Below are positions 1 to 8,679 of a stretch of 56,370 bases of DNA, piece by piece. Both the position numbers and the translations under genes were made by a program. Below the pieces are notes generated by a model. That model was not told where the DNA came from, ran no database searches, and was given only the letters and a program-made list of their open reading frames with translations. This DNA comes from Aestuariivita sp. (GTDB lineage Bacteria > Pseudomonadota > Alphaproteobacteria > Rhodobacterales > Rhodobacteraceae), in NCBI GenBank assembly GCA_026709985.1, contig JAPORY010000087.1, positions 1 through 56,370 on the forward strand, in the 5' to 3' direction. The first letter of the stretch is position 1. The number at the start of each line of letters is the position of its first letter.

Positions 1-102
1 CCTTGCGGCCTGTCGCCCAATTATCTTTTCCACTATCCTAGAATTGCGAGTGCTTATAGCGGAACGCGATAACCGTCAATAGAAAACGAAGAACCGATAC
101 CG

Positions 103-909
103 GTGACCACCAAGCCCTCTAGTCAGATTCGTCGTGCTCGCTTCAAGAGAGAAAACGATACCAAATCGATTTGGTTATTTGGTTTACATGCGGTGCGGGC
201 GGCACTGCTCAATCCTAAGCGCGACCTTCGAAGATTAATCGTGACGAAGAACGCTTTTGATCAACTCGCAGATGCCATTCATAAGGCTGATATAACCCCT
301 GAAATCACTGATACACGAAAGTTCACAGTGCCGTTGAGTGCAAACTCAGTTCATCAAGGTGCGGTATTGGAAACTCTATCCTTGAGCTGGGGAGAGTTGT
401 CACAATACTACGAGGGTGCTAATTGTTTGATTTTGTTGGACCAAGTGACTGACCCCAATAATGTGGGCGCGATTCTACGTTCTGCTGATGCGTTGGGAGC
501 GGACGCTGTCATAGGCACGCTACGGCATGCGAGTCCAGAGACGGGGGCATTAGCAAAGGTAGCTAGTGGGGCTTTGGAGAGGCTACCATATTTCCGAGTT
601 CCGAATCTCGCACGGACGATAGTTGACCTGCGGAAAAACGGCTTCGTGGTTTTAGGTTTAGATCATACGGCCGATAAATTCCTTGATCAAGAGGTGCATG
701 AGTACCCGAACTCACCAATAGCGTTGGTATTAGGAGCAGAAGGAAAGGGTTTGAGGTCGAAGACTCAGGAAGTCTGTGACCAACTGATAAAGATAAGGTC
801 AAAGAGAAGTATCGGTTCGTTGAATGTTTCAAATGCGGCCGCGATTGCCCTCTATAGTGTCCTTTCCAGTCGTGAGTTTCAGCAGGAGATCGTACACTCA
901 TATGCTTGA
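103..909 (+). CDS. rlmB: 23S rRNA (guanosine-2'-O-)-methyltransferase RlmB (SpoU/TrmH family)
   Basis: This 268-residue protein is a SPOUT-fold methyltransferase that would 2'-O-methylate a guanosine of 23S rRNA using S-adenosylmethionine. All three family motifs are visible: motif 1 near residue 113 (DQVTDPNNVGAILRSAD), motif 2 near 208 (LVLGAEGKGLR) and motif 3 near 237 (IGSLNVSNAAAIAL). The N-terminal 80 residues match the L30e-like RNA-binding domain, with FGLHAVRAAL near its start. The start is GTG; no better ATG precedes the conserved part. Length is normal for RlmB. It stands alone, and a hairpin follows 25 bases after the stop. TrmH-family relatives with other rRNA or tRNA targets are the alternative; the L30e-like domain favours RlmB. 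Confidence 0.93.
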   Translation: MTTKPSSQIRRARFKRENDTKSIWLFGLHAVRAALLNPKRDLRRLIVTKNAFDQLADAIHKADITPEITDTRKFTVPLSANSVHQGAVLETLSLSWGELSQYYEGANCLILLDQVTDPNNVGAILRSADALGADAVIGTLRHASPETGALAKVASGALERLPYFRVPNLARTIVDLRKNGFVVLGLDHTADKFLDQEVHEYPNSPIALVLGAEGKGLRSKTQEVCDQLIKIRSKRSIGSLNVSNAAAIALYSVLSSREFQQEIVHSYA

Positions 910-934
910 GGTCTTGCGGTTATCACGACCTATG

Positions 935-962
935 ATTTATCGGCGTTTGAAGACCGATAAAT
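935..962 (+). terminator. Hairpin after rlmB, probable terminator
   Basis: A perfect 9-bp stem, ATTTATCGG paired with CCGATAAAT, encloses a 10-base loop 25 bases after the rlmB stop. Only a short T-rich stretch follows after a few bases, so termination would be weak or bidirectional. Confidence 0.45.
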
Positions 963-1181
963 TAGAAGATTTTGCGGGCGCATAACTCTGGGTAGGTGAC
1001 TGTTCTGTTCAAGTGGTTACAAATTTGTCCGTCTGTTTGCGAAGCCTTTGACAGGGAAATGAGGAATAGATAGTTTTCCGGTCGCTAGTTTTCCTTGAAG
1101 GTCACTGACTATTTTCGTAGGGCATTGCTAGTAAAGTGCGTGGTAAGTAACTTTTCAAAATGTCGAAAAAGGAATGGGGAA

Positions 1182-1643
1182 ATGAATTCTTTACGTCGCA
1201 ACTTATTACTCTCTAGCGTGACTGCAGGTTTACTTTTGTGCCTACCTCAAATTTCTTTTGCAAAACTACCGCCCGTATTCCTACGTGACGGCGTTGCTCT
1301 GAGTGGTCATGATGCCGTTGCGTATTTTACTGACAGCAAACCAGTGCCGGGAAACCCTGACTATTCGGTCAGTTGGAATGGTGCGACTTGGTATTTTGCC
1401 AATGAGAAAAACCGTGACTTGTTTGAACAAGATCCAGAAGCATACGCGCCACAATATGGTGGTTACTGCGCCTTCGCGGTTTCGAATGGCTATACGGCCA
1501 GCACCGAACCAGAGGCATGGCGGATTGTCGACGGCAAACTTTATCTCAACTACTCGTTGGCCGTGAGAGAAAGATGGCAGCAAGATATCCCTGGTAACAT
1601 TGAGCGGGCGGACGGGAATTGGCCAGAGGTTCTGGCTAAGTGA
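1182..1643 (+). CDS. Secreted YHS-domain protein
   Basis: The product is 153 residues from the ATG at 1182; the frame is open further upstream, but this start places a signal peptide first (RRNLL, then a hydrophobic stretch ending near SFA). The body is a YHS domain (about residues 30-110): SGHDAVAYFTD, then WNGATWYFANEKNRDLF and YGGYCAFAVSNGYTA. YHS domains are small and often metal-associated, and this exported single-domain form is common in Proteobacteria, where its role is not settled. A purine-rich stretch precedes the start. It sits alone between rlmB and a convergent VOC gene. Confidence 0.82.
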   Translation: MNSLRRNLLLSSVTAGLLLCLPQISFAKLPPVFLRDGVALSGHDAVAYFTDSKPVPGNPDYSVSWNGATWYFANEKNRDLFEQDPEAYAPQYGGYCAFAVSNGYTASTEPEAWRIVDGKLYLNYSLAVRERWQQDIPGNIERADGNWPEVLAK

Positions 1644-1838
1644 AACTCACCGCGTCGCCCTGACTTATCGGAAAACAGATTTTCAGAACGGTTTGCTTGG
1701 TCGGAATCAACGTTTCGCAAGTGCTCAATATATTGCAGAGCGTCCAATCCTTCTATGGGCCGCAAAAATGCGGTTCGGTAGGCGGGCGTTGCTATCTTCC
1801 CCGTCGGTCAGATAGAGGCAGTCCACATTGACGGTCTC

Positions 1839-2270
1839 TTAAGAAACTCCGTTCCACTGAAATTCACCGTTGGGTCCGAGGGCTGAGAAAGGATTGTGCG
1901 CGATCTCCCAGACATGACCGTCCAAATCTGCGAAATTCGCAACATGACCGCCCCAGAATATGTCGTGTGGCTCTTTGATACTCTGACCGCCAGCCTTTAG
2001 AGCAGCTTGGTAGATTGGTGCAACTTCCTCTTTGGTAGCCACATTGTGAGCGAGTGTAATTCCAGAGAAGCCACAGATGTCAGAAATTTTGATTCCCAAG
2101 TCCTTTGCAAGTGCATCTCGAGAGTAGAGACCAAGCGTCTGACCGGTAAGGTCAAACGCGACCACTGCGTCGGGGCTTTCTACTCTTTTCCAGCCCAGAG
2201 CTTCATAAAATTCTGCTGATCGACTCATGTTAGAGACCGCCAAAGTGATCAAACTAATACGTTGTTCCAT
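1839..2270 (-). CDS. VOC-family (glyoxalase/bleomycin-resistance fold) protein
   Basis: The product is 143 residues from the ATG at 2270; the frame extends 20 codons further up, but MEQRISLITLAVSNMSRS is the usual start of the fold. One VOC module pair is recognisable: ITLAVSNMSRSAEFYEALGW at the start, and FADLDGHVWEIAHNP near residue 120, where the DGHxWE pattern carries the usual metal-ligand glutamate. Members include glyoxalases, dioxygenases and resistance proteins, so the substrate cannot be assigned. Its neighbours give no hint. Confidence 0.82.
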   Translation of the reverse strand: MEQRISLITLAVSNMSRSAEFYEALGWKRVESPDAVVAFDLTGQTLGLYSRDALAKDLGIKISDICGFSGITLAHNVATKEEVAPIYQAALKAGGQSIKEPHDIFWGGHVANFADLDGHVWEIAHNPFSALGPNGEFQWNGVS

Positions 2271-2415
2271 GGTCACCGTCTTAGGTATTTCTCTTGCATC
2301 GAACTTAGTCACCAGCGGGGATTGCTGCAACTTTTATCGCAGAGATGCATTGAATTGATGAAAGTATTACGTCCATTGTAGCTAAAAATCTGCTGCCGTT
2401 ACAAATTTCAAACCA

Positions 2416-2673
2416 TCAATTCAATAATTTCTGGATACTAGCGATATCGTCCAGCACATAGTGTTCCTTTTGATCCGACGTCACGGGAGCATCAAACCAA
2501 CTCTGACCCGGTTTCAAGCTATAGGTTTTGCGATAGAGTTGTTCCGGTGCGCAGTGCCATTCTCTCGTTAGGAGCGGCACCTGTGAATGACCGAATTTAA
2601 TTTTATCGTAACTAATCACCCCCCCCCCCCCCCAGAGATTTTCGAACGATGGACTAAACGCACAGGTATAGTG
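2416..2673 (-). other. Open frame of doubtful status crossing the poly-C tract
   Basis: A minus-strand frame is open from about 2673 to a stop at 2416. It has a GTG start at 2619, giving 67 residues, or could be a remnant running through the G-tract as a glycine run. The C-terminal half (YSLKPGQSWFDAPVTSDQK, then DDIASIQKLL) has a protein-like composition, but I recognise no family. It overlaps the start of the opposite-strand decayed gene, so at most one of the two is real. It could be the 3' fragment of a lost gene. Confidence 0.25.
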
Positions 2674-3390
2674 CTAGCCGCCGCGCTGGTGGCAACGCTT
2701 ATGGTCGCCGCGTTTTCGACAGAAGCGCGAGCGCAAATGCCAACGGTTAGCATTATCGTTAATGGGTCATCGTTTGAAAGCGCTAGAGGGGCACCCTCAG
2801 TCCGACTAAGATCAGATCCTCAATTCCTGCCAATACTGCCGTGCGGATTCTCGTTTCCGTTCAATCCGTCTATCAGTATTATTTCCGCAATCATGGAGTC
2901 CTCGCCCTGTTATCGGGTAGTAGTACTCTCGCAGATTTCAATGGCAACGTAATTCAATTTCAGACTACGCAAGCGGGCCAGTTCGTCAATATTGACCGTG
3001 AGATATCTTTCCCAAACGACAGGATCAATAGTGGCGCTGTCGGTGACAGTGATACAGGTTAGATTGATAAGCGTTGCTGGTTTCGCGGTAAATCAGAATG
3101 CCTCATCAGTGAACTTCACTATAACAGACAGGGATGATTGTACAAATCCTGACAGAGATGTCGACGGTGAGAGTAGTAATCTGTTTGCTGAGAGGATGAG
3201 CAATGGCCTTGTCATGCGGCCTGGTCCACGAGGCAGTCTTGGATCGGGAACGTGTGTATGTACTACAAAAAGCACTGTAGTCTTGGGTGGAATCGCACAG
3301 GGCGAAACTGAATCATACGCCACGACCGCGTTGAACTGGCGCACCGACAGCACGAACTACTGTCCAGAATCGCCCTATCAGAGGCCGTAG
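2587..3390 (+). pseudogene. Decayed secreted protein gene with a 15-C tract and two frameshifts
   Basis: Three overlapping open stretches in two frames read as one broken gene. The first (from ATG 2587) gives a proline run from the C-tract, then a signal-peptide-like segment (IVLAAALVATLMVAAF, then TEARAQ) and VSIIVNGSSFESARG. Near the G-run at 2787-2791 the sense passes to another frame (TAVRILVSVQSVYQ, then TLADFNGNVIQFQTTQ), and near 3062 it returns to the first (VRLISVAGFAVNQNAS, FTITDRDDC). Both junctions keep plausible protein continuity, which argues for indels in a single secreted protein of about 260 residues. I recognise no family. Errors at homopolymers in the assembly would look the same. 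Confidence 0.55.
2619..2633. repeat. Homopolymer tract of 15 C
   Basis: Fifteen consecutive C residues lie 30 bases inside the first open frame of the decayed secreted gene, encoding prolines there. Tracts this long slip during replication and are a classic phase-variation device; they are also prone to sequencing error. Confidence 0.9.
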
Positions 3391-3605
3391 CTAATCAGAC
3401 TCACCAAGTACACAAGGACGATCAAAGTTGCTCTTTTTCTTGTGCCTAGATCTGAAGTTACCCCCAGCCTTTGACCTAATGCCCTTGTCCTTTTCAGGAT
3501 TGTCAAAATTGCAGATTAATTTATCCGCTCGCTGCACAAGCGATTGCCGATGACTTTGATTGAGGTCGGGCAGAAATATGAATACTGCTCAGGACGGAGG
3601 AGTCT

Positions 3606-3917
3606 TCACGAGCGAGACCCCTTTTCTTCAAGACCAGAAGAACTTTCTCGTCGCTGCAGTTCTAACATCACCTCATCAAGGGTTATTTCGTTGGATTTCA
3701 ACATCACTAGCAGGTGATAAAGGACATCAGCGGCTTCATAGATTAGGCGCTGTCTATCGCCTTTCGTCGCTTCGATGACGGCTTCAATAGCTTCTTCACC
3801 GAATTTTTTCGCCACGGCCTCGGGCCCGCTATTCAAAAGTTGCGCAGTCCAACTCTCTGATGGATCTGACTCTGAACGGCGAACAATACGCTCAGCAAGT
3901 TTCTCAAGTTGATGCAT
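3606..3917 (-). CDS. hisE: Phosphoribosyl-ATP pyrophosphatase HisE
   Basis: HisE hydrolyses phosphoribosyl-ATP to phosphoribosyl-AMP, the second step of histidine synthesis. The product is 103 residues from ATG 3917 ([11 protein letters not shown]), the usual size; the frame extends upstream but without similarity. It shows the all-alpha MazG-like signature with the metal-binding acidic helices [14 protein letters not shown] and [14 protein letters not shown]. It is the last gene of the histidine series on this strand. It is separated from hisF by about 540 bases, unusual because the two are normally adjacent. No HisI domain is fused, so hisI must lie elsewhere. Confidence 0.93.
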   Translation of the reverse strand: MHQLEKLAERIVRRSESDPSESWTAQLLNSGPEAVAKKFGEEAIEAVIEATKGDRQRLIYEAADVLYHLLVMLKSNEITLDEVMLELQRRESSSGLEEKGSRS

Positions 3918-4459
3918 ATGGGTTACTCTTGTTGAAAGGTAATTCTCAAACGGGCAAATCACTCATATCTTATCGGGAAATTCAAATTTTGCGAACTCCG
4001 TCACTGGCTGCATCGAAACGATATGAAAGCATAAGGGGTCTGCGTGTGCTGATGACTTGTTCTCCGCCATGATTCCATTTCATTTCGGCAGTCTGTAGGT
4101 GGACTGGGATGGGCATTGCGGCTGCGGGGTCAGCCGATTCAGATCCGACCATGAGTTTTTCTAATCGACAATCTGCATAGCACATTCGTTACCTGTTGTT
4201 GGCGAAATATTCGAGAGTCTTAGCGAGGCTGCCGTTGTAACAGTTTCGGCGGTCCTTCAGAGAACTCAGACCTCGTTCCTGCCTTCGTCCATAGTGAATG
4301 GAACGCAGAATTTCATTACTCGCGGTTGCGCGGTCGACAGGGTGATCGTGCCGCAAGTGCCCGCCCACCGTTCAACCGCGTCGCACGCTTAATTTTCGTC
4401 GTGCTCTTTGTTCATCGGAACCGACGAACCCTTGACCTGTATGGTTAATTTCTTTGCGG
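3918..4459. other. Spacer between hisF and hisE without a supported gene
   Basis: These 542 bases separate two genes that are usually adjacent. Several short frames are open on both strands (for example minus 3982-4185, 67 codons, and a plus frame of about 80 codons ending near 4392 that has no ATG), but none shows a domain, a ribosome-binding site or family similarity. I see no terminator or tRNA. It may be the remains of an insertion. Confidence 0.5.
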
Positions 4460-5221
4460 CTAAGAAAATCGAACGGGTATGCCGGCCGCAGCCATATACT
4501 CCTTTGCTGTTTGAATGCTGTATTCACCAAAGTGAAAAATTGAAGCGGCCAAGACCGCACTTGCTCCCCCTTCTTTGATTCCTTTTACCAAATGGGCAAG
4601 GGTGCCGACTCCTCCCGAAGCGATCACTGGAATATTGACCGCATCAGCTACAGTGCGAGTCAAGGGGAGGTCAAATCCATCGCGGGTTCCGTCGCGATCC
4701 ATTGACGTCAAGAGAATTTCGCCGGCGCCCATGTTCGCAACAGTTTGCGCAAATTCAATGGCATCAATGCCCGTCGGTCGACGCCCGCCATGGGTATATA
4801 CCTCCCACTTCTGATCTGCGACTGCCTTAGCGTCAATGGCGCAAACAATACACTGACTACCAAATTTCTCAGAAGCCTCACTCAGAACGCTTGGTTGCGC
4901 CACTGCCGCCGAGTTGAAACTCACTTTGTCGGCACCAGCAAGTAGGAGGTTTCGCACGTCAGCACTAGTCCGGACTCCACCGCCCACGGTGAGGGGAATA
5001 AAGCACTCTTCCGCGGTTCGGCTTACGATGTCATAAGTCGTTGCGCGATTCTCATGGGTTGCGTTGATATCGAGAAAGCAAATCTCATCAGCACCCGCCG
5101 TGTCATAGGCGCGGGCGCATTCGACCGGATCACCAGCGTCAACCAGATCAAAGAAATTTACGCCTTTGACAACACGACCGTTGTCAACATCAAGGCAGGG
5201 GATCACGCGAGTTTTTAACAT
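4460..5221 (-). CDS. hisF: Imidazole glycerol phosphate synthase subunit HisF (cyclase)
   Basis: HisF is the (beta/alpha)8 cyclase subunit that joins ammonia from HisH with PRFAR to give imidazole glycerol phosphate and AICAR. The 253-residue product begins at ATG 5221 ([20 protein letters not shown]); the catalytic Asp of CLDVD is near residue 11, and the second catalytic Asp lies in TSMDRDGT near 130. Phosphate-binding loops VGGGVR and ASGGVG are intact, and length is typical. It is transcribed in the order hisA, hisF, hisE, with a 220-base gap after hisA. Its partner HisH lies more than 11 kb away, beyond the cargo block. Confidence 0.96.
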   Translation of the reverse strand: MLKTRVIPCLDVDNGRVVKGVNFFDLVDAGDPVECARAYDTAGADEICFLDINATHENRATTYDIVSRTAEECFIPLTVGGGVRTSADVRNLLLAGADKVSFNSAAVAQPSVLSEASEKFGSQCIVCAIDAKAVADQKWEVYTHGGRRPTGIDAIEFAQTVANMGAGEILLTSMDRDGTRDGFDLPLTRTVADAVNIPVIASGGVGTLAHLVKGIKEGGASAVLAASIFHFGEYSIQTAKEYMAAAGIPVRFS

Positions 5222-5441
5222 CGTCTGAAAACACTTGTCCAACTCTCTTGAGCGACAATATCAAGGCATGAGTTACTTAATGAATACCCATAACGGTTAA
5301 CTTGAGAGGATTGAAAGTAAACACCTTCATGGGATACTTGAGAGGCTAATTTGGTGCGGCAACCAATCGTCGCTGCTCTGCACCTATAACCTCACAGCGA
5401 GATAAGTCTACTGTTGATGAGAGTACAGCGTCGGTATGATG

Positions 5442-6161
5442 CTAACCCTCAAGCACGGCAATTGCTTGACGAATATCCAGAGTGCCGTCATAGAGAGCGC
5501 GGCCGCAGATTGCCCCAGCAATCACCCCGGTATCGCGCAGTTCAAGCAAGTCGTTTTCGGAGGAAACACCCCCAGACGCAATCACCGGCACTGAAACTGA
5601 TTGTGCAAGCTGCGCCGTCGCGGCAACATTTGGACCAAGCATCGCACCATCGCGATTGATATCGGTGTAGATGATCGCTGCAACACCGGCATCCTCAAAG
5701 CTCTTGGCAAGATCTTCGGCCTTCAAGTCGGTATCTGTCACCCAACCTTTTGTCGCAACCAGCCCCTGCCGTGCGTCTATGCCTACGACAATCTTGTCAG
5801 GGAAATCTCGCGCTGCTTTTCGGACCAGTTGCGGGTTTTCAACCGCGATCGTCCCCAGAATAACGCGGGATAATCCCTTTTCTAACCAATACTCAATCAT
5901 CGCCAGTTCACGAATACCTCCCCCAAGTTGTAGCGGGATGTCGACACTGGCAATGATGCCTTCGACCGTTTTGCTATTTGTTGGATAACCACTAACAGCA
6001 CCGTCTAAATCTACCAAGTGAAGCCAGTGGCATCCGGCCGCCTCGAACTCCTGAGCTTGCTGCGCTGGATCATCATTGAAGATTGTCACCGCATCCATAG
6101 CACCACGCAACAACCGCACGGCTTGGCCGTCCTTGATATCAATGGCGGGAAAAAGAATCAT
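5442..6161 (-). CDS. hisA: Phosphoribosylformimino-5-aminoimidazole carboxamide ribotide isomerase HisA
   Basis: HisA performs the Amadori rearrangement of ProFAR to PRFAR, supplying the substrate of HisF/HisH. The 239-residue product has the catalytic Asp in MILFPAIDIKDGQAVRL (residue 8) and the second Asp in YTDINRDGAM, plus phosphate-binding loops LGGGIR and ASGGVSS. Length is normal. In related genomes hisH lies directly upstream; here the upstream neighbour is a divergent DUF2147 gene and hisH is about 10.6 kb away. It therefore needs its own promoter, presumably in the 6162-6284 gap. Confidence 0.96.
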   Translation of the reverse strand: MILFPAIDIKDGQAVRLLRGAMDAVTIFNDDPAQQAQEFEAAGCHWLHLVDLDGAVSGYPTNSKTVEGIIASVDIPLQLGGGIRELAMIEYWLEKGLSRVILGTIAVENPQLVRKAARDFPDKIVVGIDARQGLVATKGWVTDTDLKAEDLAKSFEDAGVAAIIYTDINRDGAMLGPNVAATAQLAQSVSVPVIASGGVSSENDLLELRDTGVIAGAICGRALYDGTLDIRQAIAVLEG

Positions 6162-6284
6162 GACGATGAAAATACTTGTCAGTTTCTTGGAAGAATCGTG
6201 ATAGGGTGAACAACCTAAGTGTTCGTTCCGTGCGTAGCTACACGCAATCGACTCAAATGGGATAAAATGAGAGGGGATTCGGTG

Positions 6285-6662
6285 ATGAAGAAAATTTGCG
6301 CCATAATTCTGTTGTTAATCACTACCCCGGTTAGTGCCGAACAATTACTTGGGCTATGGATAACGGAGCAGCGCAGTGGTTCATATGCTCACGTCTTGAT
6401 GAAACCCTGTGAAGATAAGATTTGTGGTACCGTGATTAAATCCTTCGAGAACGGCAGGGAAGTCGAAGCGGCAAGTTTAGGTAAAGTAATCGTTTATGAT
6501 ATGGTGGCCGACAGCGAGAAAACCTATGCTGGACGCGTTTGGAATCCACGTAATGACAAGACCTATATTGCTAAGTTACGCGTTGATGGCGACACTCTTG
6601 CATTGCGCGGCTGTGTCGCCGGTGGGCTATTTTGCTCGAAACGAACATGGACCCGTATCTAG
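6285..6662 (+). CDS. DUF2147-family secreted protein
   Basis: The product is 125 residues from ATG 6285, preceded by a purine-rich site (GAGAGGGG). A signal peptide (KKICAIILLLITTPVSA) leads into a DUF2147 domain: GLWITEQRSG near the start, then WNPRNDKTYIAKLRVDGD and the closing RGCVAGGLFCSKRTWTR, the diagnostic C-terminal block. These lipocalin-like periplasmic proteins are widespread and of unknown function. It is the first gene of the block that interrupts the his genes, divergent from hisA. Confidence 0.85.
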   Translation: MKKICAIILLLITTPVSAEQLLGLWITEQRSGSYAHVLMKPCEDKICGTVIKSFENGREVEAASLGKVIVYDMVADSEKTYAGRVWNPRNDKTYIAKLRVDGDTLALRGCVAGGLFCSKRTWTRI

Positions 6663-6877
6663 GCGGATAAACCATAACTTAGCGGCCAAGCTTCTCGGCG
6701 CTCACCAACTAAATCCATGATCATTTTTAACCTCATTCGATGGGCTAGGCGGCAAATGATGCAAAGTTTTTGCCAAGCCATGGGGTTCAAACTCGGAGAT
6801 CTGATTTGGCGACGATTTCGATAAGGTGAACTGAGTGAGAATGAACAACAGGTGTAACCTTTAAGTGATTCTATCAA

Positions 6878-8050
6878 TCAAATCTTTCTGCCCCGATAGG
6901 TATAATAGACCGCTTTTTCAAAGTCAGCATAGGTCTGCATGAATCCAGGTTCCACAAACGGTAACAACTGCGTCATGATTACCGCGCAAAGATCTTCCTT
7001 CGGATCAATCCAATAGTGGGTATTGCATACTCCAGCCCAACTCAACGACTCTTCGCTTCTTCTGTCAGCAATAGCATCTTCATTGCGCAAGAAAGCAAAG
7101 GTATGGGTTAATTGTGCCTCTGGAAATGGATCAAAGTCGTCAGTTAAAGCTGGTGCCACAGAAACCATCTTTCGAAACGTCAACGGCGGATTCGTAGCCG
7201 GAAGCTGGTTTTCACGCATTAGTTTACAGGCATTTGTTGAGATTATGGTGCTACCGTTGAGCGTGCCATGGTTCAAAATCATTTGCAGAAACTTCATATA
7301 GTCTGCCGCCGTCGAGTAGAGGGCGTGTCCCATCCCGTAAAATTCTGGGTTTGGCGGCGGCGCAATATCCATAGGAGTAAAACCACCATCCTCGGTCCGT
7401 GCGTATACCTGTGCCAGTTTTGCGGGCACTTGATCGGGCTCAAAGCCGGTTTCGGTCATTCCCAATGGCCCGAAAATTTCTTCCTGGCAGAAGACATCAA
7501 TTGGACGCCCATCAACTTTTTCGACCACTCGGGTTAGCCAGTCGATGCCGATCCCATACGCCCATCTTGTGTTTGGGTCACGTGTAAGGGGATAATTCAA
7601 AGATTCAACAGTGCCCGACAGGATTGACGGGTGACCAGTGACTTCAAGATATTTTTGGATGTCATCCGACCATAGTTCGTACTCTAGGCCGCTTGTGTGG
7701 GTAGCAAGATTACAGATGGTCGCCTCTCTTCTTGGCTCTCTCAAGATCGGCTGATCACCATCCCAACCAGCAATGACTCTGACGTCATTCCACTCGGGCA
7801 AGTAGCGGGCAACTGGCATATGCATTCCAAGAAGCCCGCGATCTATCAATATTATCGCCGCTAGACTTCCAACGGCCTTGGTCATCGAAAAGATCCGAAA
7901 GACGGTATCTTCCGCACGGTCCCAGGAACCATAATCACCGTAACCGTTGGAATACAGAATGTCTCTAGAGTTGCCGACCATCGCGACAACAAACGGCACT
8001 TGGGTTTTGTTGACCGCAGCGGACAAGGCCATATCAATATCAACCTTCAT
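6878..8050 (-). CDS. Serine hydrolase, class-C beta-lactamase / esterase family
   Basis: The 390-residue protein has the beta-lactamase fold used by class C enzymes, DD-peptidases and EstB-type esterases. The nucleophile motif SxxK is seen as SMTKAVGS near residue 55, and the Tyr motif as WAYGIGIDWL near 163. Residues 112-116 (THTSG) match the conserved LLTHTSGL block. There is no signal peptide, so it is probably cytoplasmic, which favours an esterase or other hydrolase over a true beta-lactamase. It converges with the DUF2147 gene inside the his-splitting block. The substrate is unknown. Confidence 0.85.
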   Translation of the reverse strand: MKVDIDMALSAAVNKTQVPFVVAMVGNSRDILYSNGYGDYGSWDRAEDTVFRIFSMTKAVGSLAAIILIDRGLLGMHMPVARYLPEWNDVRVIAGWDGDQPILREPRREATICNLATHTSGLEYELWSDDIQKYLEVTGHPSILSGTVESLNYPLTRDPNTRWAYGIGIDWLTRVVEKVDGRPIDVFCQEEIFGPLGMTETGFEPDQVPAKLAQVYARTEDGGFTPMDIAPPPNPEFYGMGHALYSTAADYMKFLQMILNHGTLNGSTIISTNACKLMRENQLPATNPPLTFRKMVSVAPALTDDFDPFPEAQLTHTFAFLRNEDAIADRRSEESLSWAGVCNTHYWIDPKEDLCAVIMTQLLPFVEPGFMQTYADFEKAVYYTYRGRKI

Positions 8051-8679
8051 TTATTGCTCCAATTGCCAAGTTGATGCCGTAGTCCGCATTCATGCGGGGC
8101 CTTATCAATATCTCCGAATACGGGATTACCTCCTTCATCATACCAGATTTGGGATAAAAATAAAATACCTTAGATTGGGAAATTCGAGAAAAGTCGGAAC
8201 CTGCGGCGAGAAGCGCACTGTAAAAGGCAGCTGTTGTCTTCTGCGCGTCAGTTTCCGTCAGGGTGGTCGGTTTCTGTCCTTGTGACTTGCCGTCGTAAGC
8301 AAGTGCGCAGCTGTTTCAAAAGTAGTCTTGCATGAATTGACCGTCGCCAATAATCGGGAATTAAAGGCGTTTGGTAAATTTTGTAGGAGCGCCGACAGAA
8401 TCGGCCGGGGGAAATTCAACACCGGTTCCTCCGTATCAATCAAGTGCGAACTTCCTTGTACTTTCTTGAGGTCTGCTCTAGGCTTCAGCCAAAAGCGGCA
8501 AAATCAGTTTTGTTTGAAATCTGAACGAGCTATCGTGCATCATCCGAGCTTCAATCCGATATTTGATCACAACGCTGGATTGAGAAGAGTAAAGCATCTA
8601 CAGTCGTAGTGGTCTACGGACGGAGAGCGGTAGGCTCGTACAAGTTTGCGTGGAAACGATTTGAAGGAAGCAGGTCTTC
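8051..8679. other. Gene-free spacer upstream of the BMP-type ABC operon
   Basis: These 629 bases separate the divergent hydrolase and ABC transporter genes and probably hold promoters for both. Short open frames occur on both strands, but none has a ribosome-binding site and recognisable motif together. I saw no clear riboswitch, palindrome or RNA gene. Confidence 0.5.

Noticed and set aside
4149-4392. Plus-strand open stretch of about 80 codons between hisF and hisE
   Set aside because: It has no ATG or good alternative start in its first half, no site, and no recognisable family.
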